64,000 nt of DNA from Tricholomella constricta (lineage: Eukaryota > Basidiomycota > Agaricomycetes > Agaricales > Lyophyllaceae). Made by a program: the position numbers and the translations under genes. The stretch's first letter is position 1; each line of letters starts with the position of its first letter. The notes beneath the pieces are model-generated. The model worked only from the letters and a program-made list of their open reading frames with translations. It ran no database searches and was not told the DNA's origin. The stretch spans positions 1-64,000 of the forward strand of contig JAACJP010000068.1 in the NCBI GenBank assembly GCA_013368375.1, given 5' to 3'. Below, in pieces: positions 33,436 to 45,067 of this stretch.

Positions 33436-33990
33436 CCTTTCCGGGCATCTCGGTCTCGATGACACCATTGACCTCCTTTCCCCATTGTAAGTATGTATCA
33501 CTTTCATCTGTTACATCAGGCCAGGTCCTGGAATCTGTATTTTTCTTGTATACCGGAGTTGTCAATGAGGTATTGCCAAGGCGCAAGCAATACAAACACA
33601 AGTCGTCATCTCACTATAATAGGGTCAATTCGAATTCGAAGAAGGGTGGGTTGGACTGCTACTAATAGAAAAACATAGAGAACAAGTACTATATATGAAA
33701 TTCATCTTAAAAAGCCTTTCCGGGCATCTCGGTCTCGATGACGGCTCGACCTCCTTTCCATGTTGTAAATATTATGTATCACTTTCATCTGTTACATCAG
33801 GCCAGCTACTCAAATTTTTATTGTATGTATGCCGGAGTTGTCAATTGGTATTGCCAAGACGCAAGACGCAAGACGCAAGGCGCAGTACGTATACAAACAA
33901 AAGTCGTCATTTCATGATGATAGGGTCACTTCGAAGGAGGGTGGGGGGTTGGGCTGCTACTAAAGAAAAACATAGAGGACAAGTACTATA
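33436..33990. repeat. Diverged tandem duplication, about 279-bp period
   Basis: Unit 1 (33436-33693) and unit 2 (33715-33990) share long blocks such as CCTTTCCGGGCATCTCGGTC, ATCACTTTCATCTGTTACAT and ACAAGTACTATA in the same order. Unit 2 carries its own 7-bp AGACGCA minisatellite (33857-33883). It lies in the 3' flank of the membrane-protein gene at 34121. Confidence 0.88.
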
Positions 33991-34120
33991 AAATTACATA
34001 CAATTCCTATTCCTGGGCCCAAACCGGAGTTAATGGGAATCATCGAAAAAGTACTTGATCGAAAACTTAAGACAGTGCTATTGCAGGCGATGTGAGGGTA
34101 TATGGCGCGTGCTGAACCAC

Positions 34121-35014
34121 TCAAGCCGCAGCCGCAGTTGGGGTGGTGGACTTGTCACCTTTCTCTTCTGTGAGCCCGTCGTCTGTGCGTGTTTCGTGCG
34201 CAGTAGTGGAATCGGCCGGTGAAGCTTGAGCATGAGCATGAGCGCGTCGGGCAGGAGACCCAGCAGTGAAGAGCACGCCAGATGCGATGACCGTGAACAA
34301 GATCGTGATCCATGGGAGGATGGCCACCAATCTCACTGTGTCATCGTAAGCATTTATATGTTTTCGGAAATCAAGGGAAGGGAGGACATACAATAACCAA
34401 TCTCCCTATACACGCTCGTGGAGCCCAGGGCCTTTTCGGTCTGTTTGATGATAGAGGCAGGGAGCTCGACGCCGCCGATGGAGGCGGATACTTTGGCGCT
34501 GCGCGTCGCGAAGAAGAAGGTGAACGGGATCAAGGTCGCCAGGAGCCAGGTGGCGCAGAAGGCGAGGATCAGAGATTGGGTGCGGAGCGACCGTGCCGCG
34601 TATCCGCGCGTGAAGAAGAGCATGAGGATAAAGATGGAACATAGGACCGCAATCAGCGCGCCTACGACGGTGAGGACTACGCCGGATTGGAAGACATCTG
34701 CAATGGCAGGGTGCATCAATGATCATGATGATGTATGTCGTGACGTGGTGCGTGGCGTGCTTACCGTCGGTGTCGATTGTAAGCACGGCTGGAGCTGGGA
34801 CGCTCTTTTTCAGTCGGCTCTTTTCCTGGTTGGACTTGATCAACGCGTTCAGGCCTTGAAGGGTGAGTTAGCCCCCGAACGTTATAAGAGACGCGTCAAA
34901 GTGGGGCTGACCTACGCTGCCGGCGATGACGCCCCAGGCCCAGGCCATGGACAGTGAACCGAGGACAGCGGCCTTCAAGGGGATAATTGCAGTCGAAGAG
35001 CTCAGGAGTTTCAT
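34121..35014 (-). CDS. Four-helix membrane protein, paralogue B
   Basis: Four exons, complement(34121..34335, 34392..34697, 34765..34854, 34912..35014), 237 aa. Same plan as the gene at 30569-31430: an N-terminal hydrophobic segment (GSLSMAWAWGVIAGS), GLNALIKSN, two central helices (VVLTVVGALIAVLCSIFILM; LILAFCATWLLATLIPFTFF), a fourth helix (LVAILPWITILFTVIASGVL) and an Ala/His/Thr-rich cytosolic tail. Intron 1 uses donor GTAG|GTCAGC, needed to keep the conserved GLNALI segment in frame. It lies about 3 kb from its paralogue on the same strand, which suggests an old tandem duplication. Confidence 0.75.
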
Positions 35015-36596
35015 GGCAGGGGGTCAGGGAAGGAAAGGGGGTCGAAAAGGAGTCCTCCATTCTAATGTCACTGAAATTTATATGTGAGCGGTCGCTTGTA
35101 CGATCGGCGAGTCTTGTGACCCGGCACGTCAATGAATCATCCTTCCTTCCCAAATCGAGCAGAGTCTCCAGAAGAAGCCTGTCAAGCATATGCATGCGAA
35201 CATCACGCGTAGTCAATCTGACAGATCCACTCGGAACTAAAATTGTATAGATAGCCAGAAGACGAGCACACTCCCGGTGGTATTTGAGCAAGTATCGAGG
35301 TCAAGATCGTGAGGAGGCAGTTGGTTGACAGAAGGGTCCTCTAGTATGCGGTGATCGGATGTCTCGCTGCTCGGGGTATTTGATTTAACCCACTCCTCGG
35401 ATTCGCTGCATTGTCGAACTCTGGCAAGAACAAGCTCATAAAAAGTAACTTCGTTATACTTGGGGCTGAAAACATCCAAGCCTCGGTAAGGACAAGTGGT
35501 AGAGACATTGCGAAAAGATCGTCCATGAGAAAAAAAGTCCGTGATATAGTGTACAAGTCCAAGTCCAAGTCCGTCAAAGCTTTAATTCGAGACAACGATG
35601 TTCTGGACACGGAGGGGAGATTCCTGGAGTGGATGTTCGTCGAAGATGAACGACGGGGGCCGGTGCCATCCCTCTGCTGTCTGGTACAGAGGATTAACTT
35701 CCCCTATCGCCGCCGGTCGAGGCGGGGCAGGCAAGAGTGGCGGCTGCCAGCTGCAAGAACGAGTTCCAGCGCTCGTGGAGATACGAAAGTAGGGGAAAAA
35801 AAAAGGAAAACACGCACTCCAGGTCCGAGGTCCATTCGCAACTACTGCATTTCCACAGCGTCCGCCTCGGCGTCCGCAAAAAGAACGAGGAAACGCGACA
35901 AAGATTGAGTTCCCGGACCTGCTTCATCCTTCTTAACGATACTGCAAGGTGATGTCGGTAATCAACTGTGTCGTAGTGATAATTATGCCGCTGCACTTAC
36001 ACGGATCGTGGCACGATGGGCAAAGTCTTGGCGTTTGATCACTGCTGTCATGTTGGAACGCTATGAGAAACCGACCGCAAGATTCGTGTCAGAAGAACAG
36101 GTGAATGATGGAAGGGAGATAGATGCTGACTTAACGCTGAAATCCCGAGGCGCACATCAACAGTCAAGATCCGATTCGAACATCAGCATGAGGGACGCAC
36201 ATTGGCATTTCATTGTTAAAAATGCGCCCGGCGCGGTTGAAGGAGTGAAGAAAGGAGCCAGTTGAACAGCCTCTGGAGCGTTGAGCTCGGGCGAGACTAT
36301 AAATGCGGTCGAAAATATGATTGACAGCTGCGAAACCATGGTTGCATAATATCATAATCAGGCTCCCGGCGAACGAGAATAAATTCATATTGCCACTGAT
36401 CGTGGACCTGAGCTAGCAATTCAAACGACAGCGTAACGAGGCGTGGATTTGACAGAGGTACAGAAATACCTACGCAGTACAATTACAGTCCAAGGAAGAG
36501 GAGACGAAGATTCCACAACCGTCCATTTCCTGGATGCCGCGACTTCGTCAAAAGACAAGCGCTACAAGGCCAGGAAAAAGAAAGAAGGGAGATCCC
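35015..36596. other. Interval without confident gene
   Basis: Minus-strand frames between 35237 and 36000 (for example PKYNEVTFYELVLARVRQC) might be exons of a small gene, but I could not assemble a convincing chain with a start codon. Nothing recognised. Confidence 0.4.
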
Positions 36597-36783
36597 CCGA
36601 CGACGCAAGCCAGGAGTGCAGCAGCAAGGTCATCGCGCCTCCGTGTTGCAAGCAGAGCACAGAGGGCAAGGGCGGCAAAAATAAGATAACCAAGAATGGA
36701 GGCGGTGCCTCCATAATAGTGGTTAAACTATTAAGAACAGATACTACACTTGATCTAAGCCAAAAGGCCAGAGTGGTAAGGAT
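36597..36783 (-). ncRNA. U2: U2 spliceosomal snRNA
   Basis: On the minus strand from 36783 the sequence matches the invariant 5' part of U2: CCTTTTGGCTTAGATCAAG then TGTAGTATCTGTTCTT. The branch-site-pairing GUAGUA lies at 36742-36747. Stem-loop IIa is formed by 36728-36734/36714-36720 and IIb by 36707-36713/36697-36703 (GGAGGC/GCCUCC). An Sm-type site CUUAUUUUUG lies at 36676-36685. Stem III is 36658-36665/36638-36645 with one G.U pair. A loop IV-like UGCUGCUGCAC follows. The 3' end is estimated from the usual length of about 187 nt. U2 base-pairs with intron branch points in every intron of this genome. Confidence 0.93.
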
Positions 36784-36804
36784 TCTTAATGAGCGCCTGT
36801 TGCT

Positions 36805-36810
36805 TATATA
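36805..36810 (-). promoter_or_regulatory. TATA box of U2 gene
   Basis: TATATA on the minus strand, 22-27 bp upstream of the U2 5' end at 36783. TATA-driven transcription of snRNA genes is usual in fungi; which polymerase is used cannot be told from sequence alone. Confidence 0.6.
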
Positions 36811-37314
36811 CGTTTTCAAAGATGCGCACGGACCACTCGAAAAATTGGAACATGACTCCGTCGTGTCCGTGCGTGTCCTTGGTATATTCATGTCGGTACT
36901 AATGAGAAACATGTTAATAATGCGCTTTACACTCCACGCCTTGCCACAGCTCGCGCAGATATGATTTCTCTTTTCAGTTGTACTCTTGTTGAACTCGGTC
37001 CCGCCGCCGAATGATATTCTTGGCAATTGAATTGGCAGGCTTTCCAATACCACGCCTTCAATTGGCGATATGCATGGACTCCAAGGCTCTTGACCTTGTC
37101 CTACAAACGACTGCTTGCGAGGACATCCATTGACAAACAGGTGATCACACACGGCATGTCAAAATTATTCCCTGGCTTTGCTTGGCAAGAGTCACCATGG
37201 ACAGCTCGTTCCTTGCTTGCTGATCTCCTCTTCTGCTGATATCTAGCCGGGCAGGGCACCACTTATACACACTCATTCACGACTCTTCAAAACACTCGCT
37301 TTCTATTTCTCAAA

Positions 37315-39552
37315 ATGAGAGTCGGCTGCGTGCAGTCCGGCATTGTACTACTTGCCTCCACTTTTCTTCTTTCCTCTCTGGCGCCAGCTGCCGCCGCCCA
37401 TGAACTTGTACGGATACCACAACACGAACTAAGGACGGAAAATGGAATACATCTGCCCATCCACAAACGGAAGACGACGACTTCGTTACGGAGACGGGGG
37501 GCGTCAGGTTCGATTGGTTTGGGCAACTTTATAGACGTGTGAGTCTGGTCCGAACCCATGTCGTCGGGTGTCCTCATTCTCTTTTAGAACATACAATGTC
37601 CTTGTGACCGTAGGCGGGGTCTCGACACCAGTTGTTCTCGGTGATTCTTCTTTTGAATCTAACCCTGTCCAATCTCATACTTTATAGATACTGGTTCTTC
37701 CGACTTGTGGGTGATATCGGACGCCTGCCGGAAGTGCTCGACGGCTGTTCAGTTGTACCCTCAGCAGACGTTCCAATCTGTCGGACTTGAAGCACGACTT
37801 CTTTACGGAGATTCACGGACGGGGACTCATGCTTTCGGGTTAATTGGAAAGGACACTGTGGACCTCGCTGGCTTGACACTTCAAAATCAGTTCTTCGCTG
37901 CCATCAACGATACCAATACGAGCGTGGAGGATACTGGATCTGCAGGAATATTTGGTCTAGGATTCCCGGTCAATAGGTCCGCACATATCTATGTTTCCAT
38001 GTCTCCATCATCAACCGGCCGGCGACTGATTTCCTCTCAAGCGTCATCTGGACGACAATATTTATCGACGAACGTCAATCGGGGGTTCTCAAGCGCGAAC
38101 TCATAGATACCCAGTACAACAGACCGAACTTTCCTGAACTTTCAAAACTCTACAACAATTTCGCCGCCCACCTGAGCCGCCTCACTTTCCCCAACATCGG
38201 CGACCTCTATGGCGGTTCAAAATCCAAACACAAAACCCGTCAGGCATCGGCTGGGTTTAGTGAGGCTATCTCCGAGTCCTACACGAGGACTGGACCTTTG
38301 CTCAGCCGGCTTGTGGCGACGAACGCCCTCACTTTACCGCAGTTCACGATCACCCTCCAGCGAGACACGGTCGACGTCGGCGGGAACGTCGGTTTGCTGA
38401 GCATCGGCGAACTCCCCAAGGGAATCAAGAGCGAGAGCATGACGTGGGTTCCATTGCGGACATACTCTGTGGATCAAGGAGGGCTGCCGGCCCCTCCGGA
38501 TTCGCCCATCGAAGTGCGCCGTTCCCCGTTTTATGATGAGATCTGGATTCTGGATCTGACTCTGTGTCTAAACAGGAATACCCTATAACATGGGAAGTCT
38601 TCATCGATGACGTCTTCCTCGACGGCGAGAAGCTCCCGCGATCGACCCTCTCGCCCTCAACGATCGCCCTCTCAGCCTTAGTCGACACGGTAAGGGCTCC
38701 CTCCAAGCCTACTTCCCTCATCTCTAACCATCCAAACTCATCCCCACCACCCACGACCACTTAGGGAAACTCCTTACTGCGCGGCCCCGCGGACGTCGTG
38801 CAAGGCATCCGGACGAAGCTCGGGGCGCGCTTCCCGTGCAATGAGCCCCACACGCTGGCCTTCCAGATCGGGGGAAAGATGTTCCCGGTCGACCCGCGCG
38901 ACTTTGTGAACCAGGAGTTTATAGACAGCGTCTCGCTCTGCAGCGCCAACCTCGTCGCCACCGACCCCCCCGCCGAGGGTAGGTACTTGTATAGCTGGAG
39001 CTTGGGCGATCCGTTCCTCAAAAGGTAAGCTCTCCCCCCCTCCTCTCCTGTGTCTTTTTTCCGGACCCTCTCCTCCCTCCCTCCCTCTGCGCTCTACGGT
39101 ACGGCTCGCTGATGACGAGGACCCCCGGATAGTGTCCTGGCATCATACCACTACGGGAACTTGACCCACCCATCGCGGGACCGGCCGCGCATGGGCTTCC
39201 TCTCGACTGTCCCCAGCGACGCGGACGACAAACTCAAGGCCGCCGTCGCAGCCGCCGCCAAGAACGGCGGTAACTTCCCCAGTAAGCCTTGCTTCCTTCC
39301 TTTCTCCCTTCCTTTCTCCCTGCCGCTAAAGGCTCAATAAATCTTTTTCTTTGTGCAGTGCTATCCGAGCCGGCACCAACAGGCGCCCCGACGGGCGCTC
39401 TGCACACCAACGCGGACGGCGTCCCGGCCGTCAACCCTACGAATGTGCCACAGGGTAACCCGGCGTCGCGTCGTGCTGATACTGCTTGGGGAGCGTGGGC
39501 GGCTGCGGCTGCGGCTGTGTCCTCAGTACTAACGATGATATGGGCGCTGTAA
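37315..39552 (+). CDS. Pepsin-like aspartic protease (A1), probable GPI-anchored
   Basis: Eight exons, 37315..37538, 37588..37640, 37688..37976, 38042..38513, 38576..38689, 38765..39024, 39133..39281, 39359..39552, 584 aa. A signal peptide (about 1-28, VLLASTFLLSSLAPAAAA) and a basic propeptide with RRR come first. Catalytic site 1 is DTGSSDLW (Asp93), the flap is LLYGDSRTGTHAFG, and site 2 is ALVDTGNS (Asp383). The 290-residue spacing between the aspartates exceeds pepsin's, due to an inserted Lys/Ser-rich loop in exon 4. The C terminus has a Pro/Ala/Thr-rich stretch and a hydrophobic end (WAAAAAAVSSVLTMIWAL) after a small-residue region, as in GPI-anchored yapsin-like enzymes. Probable role: cell-wall or surface protein processing. 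Confidence 0.92.
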
Positions 39553-39615
39553 ATATGAGCTTCTTTCTTATTCTCATTCGGGTTCCGGTTTTGCTCGAAC
39601 AGTGCGTGTCCGTCC

Positions 39616-39633
39616 GTGTGTGTGTGTGTGTGT
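39616..39633. repeat. (GT)n microsatellite
   Basis: A run of nine GT dinucleotides in the presumed 3' UTR of the protease gene. Confidence 0.9.
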
Positions 39634-39829
39634 TGAGAGATGTTTCTACTTCTGGATGGATAAGGTGGGGGAAGCCTGAGTGGCAGATTCAGAGTGGATT
39701 GTTGTGTTGGTTATACCCTTGATTTATCGTTTATTATATCTTATTGCTTATTGTCGGGCATGATGTGGTTGTGGTTGTGTATGTATGGATCTTTCTAATT
39801 ATACCTGCGAGTGCCAGTGAGTGGGACAG

Positions 39830-42504
39830 GCAGGAAGACAGTGAATCCCTCTTTAACTTGCTGAACAGACGCTGGCGCAGTGCTGATCTCGCGGGTCACG
39901 TCTTGGGTGATATCGTGTCTGTTCCCCTAGCCGCTCGCATCACGTTATCCTTGCTACGCTGTGGAGTCCTCACTGTCAACTTGAACGGCGAAAACCTGAA
40001 TCGTGACCAGTGGCCTAGAGCGTGTAACCATGCTGCGATTTACCAGACTCTCGCGTCGTCTTCGACTTCCTCTACCACTTCATCCCTCCGATGCGCAAGA
40101 CTTCCCGCGGGACTTTGTCGCTTTGCCATTGTCCGCCTTTGTACCGGGCTGTGATCAGACACGTCTGAACGAATATCAAGAAAGGCCATCTGCTCTGGGT
40201 TTGATCGAAGCATACTTTCCCGGCTTTTTCGAACCATACTCTCGTCTTTTGTCAGCCGCTGTGGTGACATTCACGGATAGCGATCATTCTTGCAGCGATG
40301 CCGCCCAGTCTCTGAGCACCGAGCCAAACGACGCGGAGCCTGACTCTCAGTTGTTGTCAAATCTAGAGGAGCTATCGACACAGCTGGAGATGAACCAGCT
40401 CCCAATCCCCTCTAGTGGGTCATGAGCGCCGTGAAGAAGCATCGTGAGTCTCGTTTCATGGACATGTCGCGTGTTTGCTACCCGAATGTCCTGGTGCCCG
40501 GGGAGGGAAAACAGACAGACATGGGGGCAGCTTTTTTATGATGTGCTGGTCACATGGACCAGCAGCGATGTGTGCAACCGTGGCTACCTTTTTGCCTGGG
40601 TCTGATAGCGACGAAGGACGAGTTGGGACTCTTGCGTGCTGACGCGACAGGGATAGAGGAATGTGTTCTCAGGAAGAATACTGGGCGTGGTGTAATTGAA
40701 GCCATCCGGCTATCGCTCGGAATCATGTTGGCGACAGATCAAGAGCTGGGCCATCACCCAGCGTTCTCGTTGCGGGACACAGAGGCGCCGCCGGTGCCAG
40801 AACTAGACGCAACGACCGTCAAAAAGCGCCGCCCAGCACCCCCAACTGCCAGTTCCTCAACGCGAGATTCTCCACCGCCAGCAAAGTACCGATTTAAGGA
40901 AGTCAACTTTTTACCCTGGAGAATAGCAAACGCCATCTTCCCGAGTCTTCAGTAACGGGCGAAACATCATACTCGATATTACACCGAGTATCTCCTCGAG
41001 GACCAAAGCTCCCTCACCGGATGGTGTATGCGGATCTGGTGTGCATATCTGAGGGAGGTGTCCGGGTCAGAAAGGGAATCGCTGGCCAACGTTCACAAGA
41101 TCGATTCTCACACGCCCATTTTCATTGGTCCATACGCACTGAAGTTCTACTGTGCAGATATTCAATCTGAACCCTATACGAAAGACATTTTGAAGGTGGC
41201 GCAGAAGGCACAGGACGAAGGGATAATAAAACATGCGCTCTTGCCGACCGAGTGTGTCGTTTGTTTCTCTTTCTCCATGTGCAACTCAATGTTTCTTTGT
41301 AGTGTCTGGTACTCGGGTAAAAATTCGGACGTCGTGCGCAACTTGGTCGCTGCGACAAAACCAGAAAATTCGGGCTTTGATATCACAGATCGCGAAGAAA
41401 TTGTCAAATTCTCGGCGTTCAAACGCACGTTGGCCCAGTTCGAGACGGGCTGTGAATTCTACGGCGCTATCATCGGCGTATTGAAAGATGAGTGCTCGGG
41501 CTGATATTCTGCTCTAATCCCCCTTTTTGATGTGCTTGCAGCAATTGGCGGACTACAGGACGCAGGCTTGATCCATCGCGCAATCAGCATGGGAAACATC
41601 ATATTGAACGATGAAAAATATGCGAATCTTGACGAGAAATGTGAACACGTCAACGTGGACTTTGGTGATGGTAAATCAGCATGCCATGTCCGTTGCCAAT
41701 CCGCCCCCATGCCCTTGCCTGATGGCCTCTACGACCTTGACAAGGCCATCTTCATTTCAGAGAGTGTATCAGAACCTGTAGACCCGTATTTTGTGACATC
41801 AAAGGGCGTACAGATAGTAAGTCTCAAATGTTGAAATATATGCGTTCCGCTCTCACAGCTGTCTTTAGTGGTTTCCGAAGGAATCGCCAGAAGACAAGAG
41901 GATATCTACGCTGTAAGTTTACGCTGTGATTGTTTTCACGCAATCTCCTTTTTGACTTGGGCCAGGGCACGATACCGTTCATGTCCATCCCCATTCTAGA
42001 TGGGCTGCAACCCTCTGTCTACGATGACGTGAGCCATACTATGCAATGTTATCCTGCGACACTGACTGGATACCTGTCTTTTAGGTGCAGAGCACGTTCG
42101 TCGTTCTTTATCCCTCGATTCTCACCTTCGACACCCCAGCTCCGAATCGCTACCCGGAAGCGCCACGGACAACCTTCCTACATTGGCCGGCACAGGTGCA
42201 ATATTGGACAGATGATGAAGCATCCTTGAGCGAGCTCGGGAGCCGCAAACGCGTCTTTTTTGAATGGTATAACCGGTGGTTACCATTTGTGAAGGCCAAT
42301 TGCCTCGAGTTTTGGAGGGATTCTTCGGAGCCGAGGCTTAAGGAAGGCCACTACGCCGCCTTGTTGGAACTTCGGCAGGCCCTATGGAACAATATCGACA
42401 AAAAGGGTGTGTTAGCGATGCCAAAAGATGAAGCAAAACCTCGTCAAGTAGCTGCGGCTTTGGAGAAAATTGTGGAGGAATACAAGGACGCAGAACTTTC
42501 CTGA
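39830..42504 (+). pseudogene. FunK1-type kinase, degraded third copy
   Basis: Homologous to kinases A and B but on the opposite strand. The similarity starts at the acceptor before the large exon (CAG|GAA, about 39834), so the two N-terminal coding exons are missing. Damage: an internal deletion after AACCATGC (about 40030), frame changes near 40415 and 40915, and a TGA near 40541. The GT donor after the GVLK codons has become AT (about 41490). The catalytic HRD is HRA (CAT CGC GCA, 41574-41582). The C-terminal exon 42085-42504 is still open and ends in AALEKIVEEYKDAELS. No functional kinase can be made from it. Confidence 0.88.
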
Positions 42505-43656
42505 CTTGACGGTAAACTTGTATCATCATTTCTGCTTACTCTGTGTCACGGTTCTCTTCCCGACACGGAATGTATCCCGTGTGATGCGGGCGGAGAACAT
42601 CCAGAGAGAGGAGAGAGGACAACGTTGGCAGGGAAGCCTCTCGAGTTACGGCGCTGTGCCCGCGATCATGATATCTCTGAGCTTTTTGGACGGCGTCGCG
42701 ATCTCTCGCATCTGAAAGGTCCGCTTTGGGTGCGGGCAAGACGTTAGAGTCGAGGGAAGGACTCCCTCTGTTCGTCGCAGTCGCACTGCGACTGAACCAG
42801 TGCTAGCCTCTAACTACTCTAATCATCTGACACTGGTACATATATCCAGTGAGATGATTCAAGGACCCAAGAGAGTCGTGATCGGCTGAGCCCTCTTTGA
42901 CCTCTTCCGAATCAAAGTCAGTTGAAAATCGCTCGTGTGACATAGGTCATCCTCCCCCACGGTCCACGCTGGCGAATATTCTTTTATTTGACATCCTCCA
43001 CAAAGACAAGCGGCCATCGCCGTACCCGTTTTCCATTCAATGACGTCAAACGCTTATCAAACTCTCTGGAGCCCTGGTCAGTCGCCAACCTTATGGTTCA
43101 TTTCTACTGATAATGATCTTCGGGCCTTACAGCTTGCCTTGCACTACTTTGATCAAGTGGCGTCGACCTGCGAAACTTCTTTTAATATCAATAATTCTTC
43201 CTCTTGCGCCGCCCTTCATATAATAATCAGCGCCCTTCAGAAGCTGTCAAATCCGAGAATGATGGATTGGCCGCTTTTCGCAACAGCGAATGACGGGCAG
43301 AATTCAGGCCCTTTTGCCGTGTAAAATTACCTTACCTTACCTTACCCAGCCACCTCGAGGCTTCTTGGCGGCGAGCGCTTGTAGCTTCTTCTCATCTACT
43401 CCTCCTGCTCGGTTCTCAACCAACCTTCCACCCGCTGCATCGCGTTGCAAGTCTTGTTATTGTTCACCTCGTCCAGTGACTCTTCAAGTGCCGGCATCCT
43501 ACGTGACATCAATTCCACTGTCAATCCTTTTTCATTACGACCGTGGCTATCCGGACCAGAGTCGCCGTTCTTCATTGAAATATATATAGTGATCTATGCC
43601 CATGGCACTGCCCGCGAATGGATCGATAACCTCGCTGGCGACGCTCCGCCCTCTTT
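42505..43656. other. Interval without recognisable gene
   Basis: Contains a short perfect inverted repeat (CGCAGTCGCACTGCGACTG, 42776-42794) and CTTAC direct repeats at 43330-43346; no coding signature. A signal-peptide exon of the next gene could be hidden here. Confidence 0.4.
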
Positions 43657-45067
43657 ATGACGACGTACATCGACGACCAGGACCTCTCCAAGGTCAACTA
43701 CACCGGGACCTGGATCAGAGGCGGCTCAAATGCAGAATACAAGGAAACTGTCGCGAGCTCGACCGTTGTGGGCGATTATTTCACTGTTACGTTTAGAGGT
43801 AGGGTCTTTAACGTTGCGGCGAAACCTCATCCATTTCAGCGAACTCAAGGTTGGAGTTGCAGGGACTAATATTGCAGTATTCGGTACCTTCGATATTACC
43901 TCGAAGGGGGTTGTAACGACGTACTCCGTAGATGGTGCGCCTCCAGCTCAAGTGACATCTCAAGCTGGCTCTGGAGACACCCACCGGCAACAGTTCTGGA
44001 GATCAGACCCGCTTGTCATCGGCCCTCAGTATGCGTCCCATATCTCACTTACCCCACCGCCCAGTATCTAATATATATTCACTCAAACTAGCAAGCTCGT
44101 AGTCAACATGTCTAAAGTCAATTTCGATCCCCAGCCGGGGGAGGGCACCGTTTGGTTCGACTATTTCTTGGTGACGGACCCTACGATCACGTCCTCAGGC
44201 ACCCCCCTTCCTGCCCCGTCTCCTCCGGGTGGTGACCATAAAGGCGCGCCCGTCGGAGCGATCGTGGGTGCCGTCATCGGCGGTCTGTTCTTCCTCCTCG
44301 CCGTCGGGTTCCTCCTCCTTCTATGCCGGCGCTGTAAACGCATCCGGATCGTCGAGGAAAAGAGGGAAGACGGTACTTTTTCTCCTGGTACGTGTTTTGC
44401 CTCTGCCCCTCTTGTGAGAGATATCGGCCGCAGGAAGCTAACTCATGAGTTAATTGGGGTTTAAGTAGCCCGCAGTCGCCATAAACGCGCGACAATGATT
44501 GAGCCCTTCTTGTTGACGGCAGACAATACGAATACGGGCGGTGGGACCGCAGCGTCAACGAGTACGAGTACGAGTACGGATCAAATTAACCCCGCGCTGC
44601 TGACATCAGGACCGGCGCACACGGCCACTCGCAAGTCGGCGGTCATCGTACGCCCCGGCACTGGTCGTTTCACACAAAGCAGCAGCCTTGTCAACCGCAC
44701 AGACAACGCGAACCACGACGTAATCGCGCCTGTCCCAGACGAGCCCCTTTCAGGCTCATCAACGACAGAGCTTGCTGCTGCGCGCAAGGCTACCGCTGCA
44801 CGCGAGCGGGAGTCACTATCACTGTCACTGCGCGCGCCTCCTATGCCCGGCGCTACACATTTACAGCCCCCCGGCAGTGGGGTGCAGGGAGGTGCCGAGG
44901 CGCCTCCGCAGGTTCCCTCTGCCCCTGCGACGGCCAGTCAAAGTCCGGGTCCAGGTCCGGCTCCGGCTCCGTTGCAGCATGTCGACAGCGGTGTGCGGGC
45001 TACAAACCTCGAGGTGGCTGGTGCGCTGGAGAGGGTGGAGTTACCGCCTGTCTATACTCCCGTTTGA
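43657..45067 (+). CDS. Single-pass membrane protein with long cytosolic tail
   Basis: Four exons, 43657..43798, 43878..44028, 44092..44387, 44466..45067, 396 aa; introns 63-79 bp. The N-terminal about 130 residues are a beta-rich ectodomain with Trp/Tyr motifs (DDQDLSKVNYTGTW, YSVDGAPP, FDYFLVTDP), as in the common Agaricomycete type-I surface proteins. A Ser/Pro linker and a transmembrane helix (GAIVGAVIGGLFFLLAVGFLLLL, about 152-175) with a CRRCKRIR stop-transfer follow. The remaining about 220 residues are disordered and rich in Ser, Thr, Pro and Ala. No signal peptide is seen after ATG 43657, so a 5' exon may be missing. The role is unknown; a wall or surface sensor is a guess. Confidence 0.74.

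Noticed and set aside
36443..37152. Open frames on both strands over the U2 locus
   Set aside because: The sequence is explained by the U2 snRNA gene and its TATA box; the translations have no family features.
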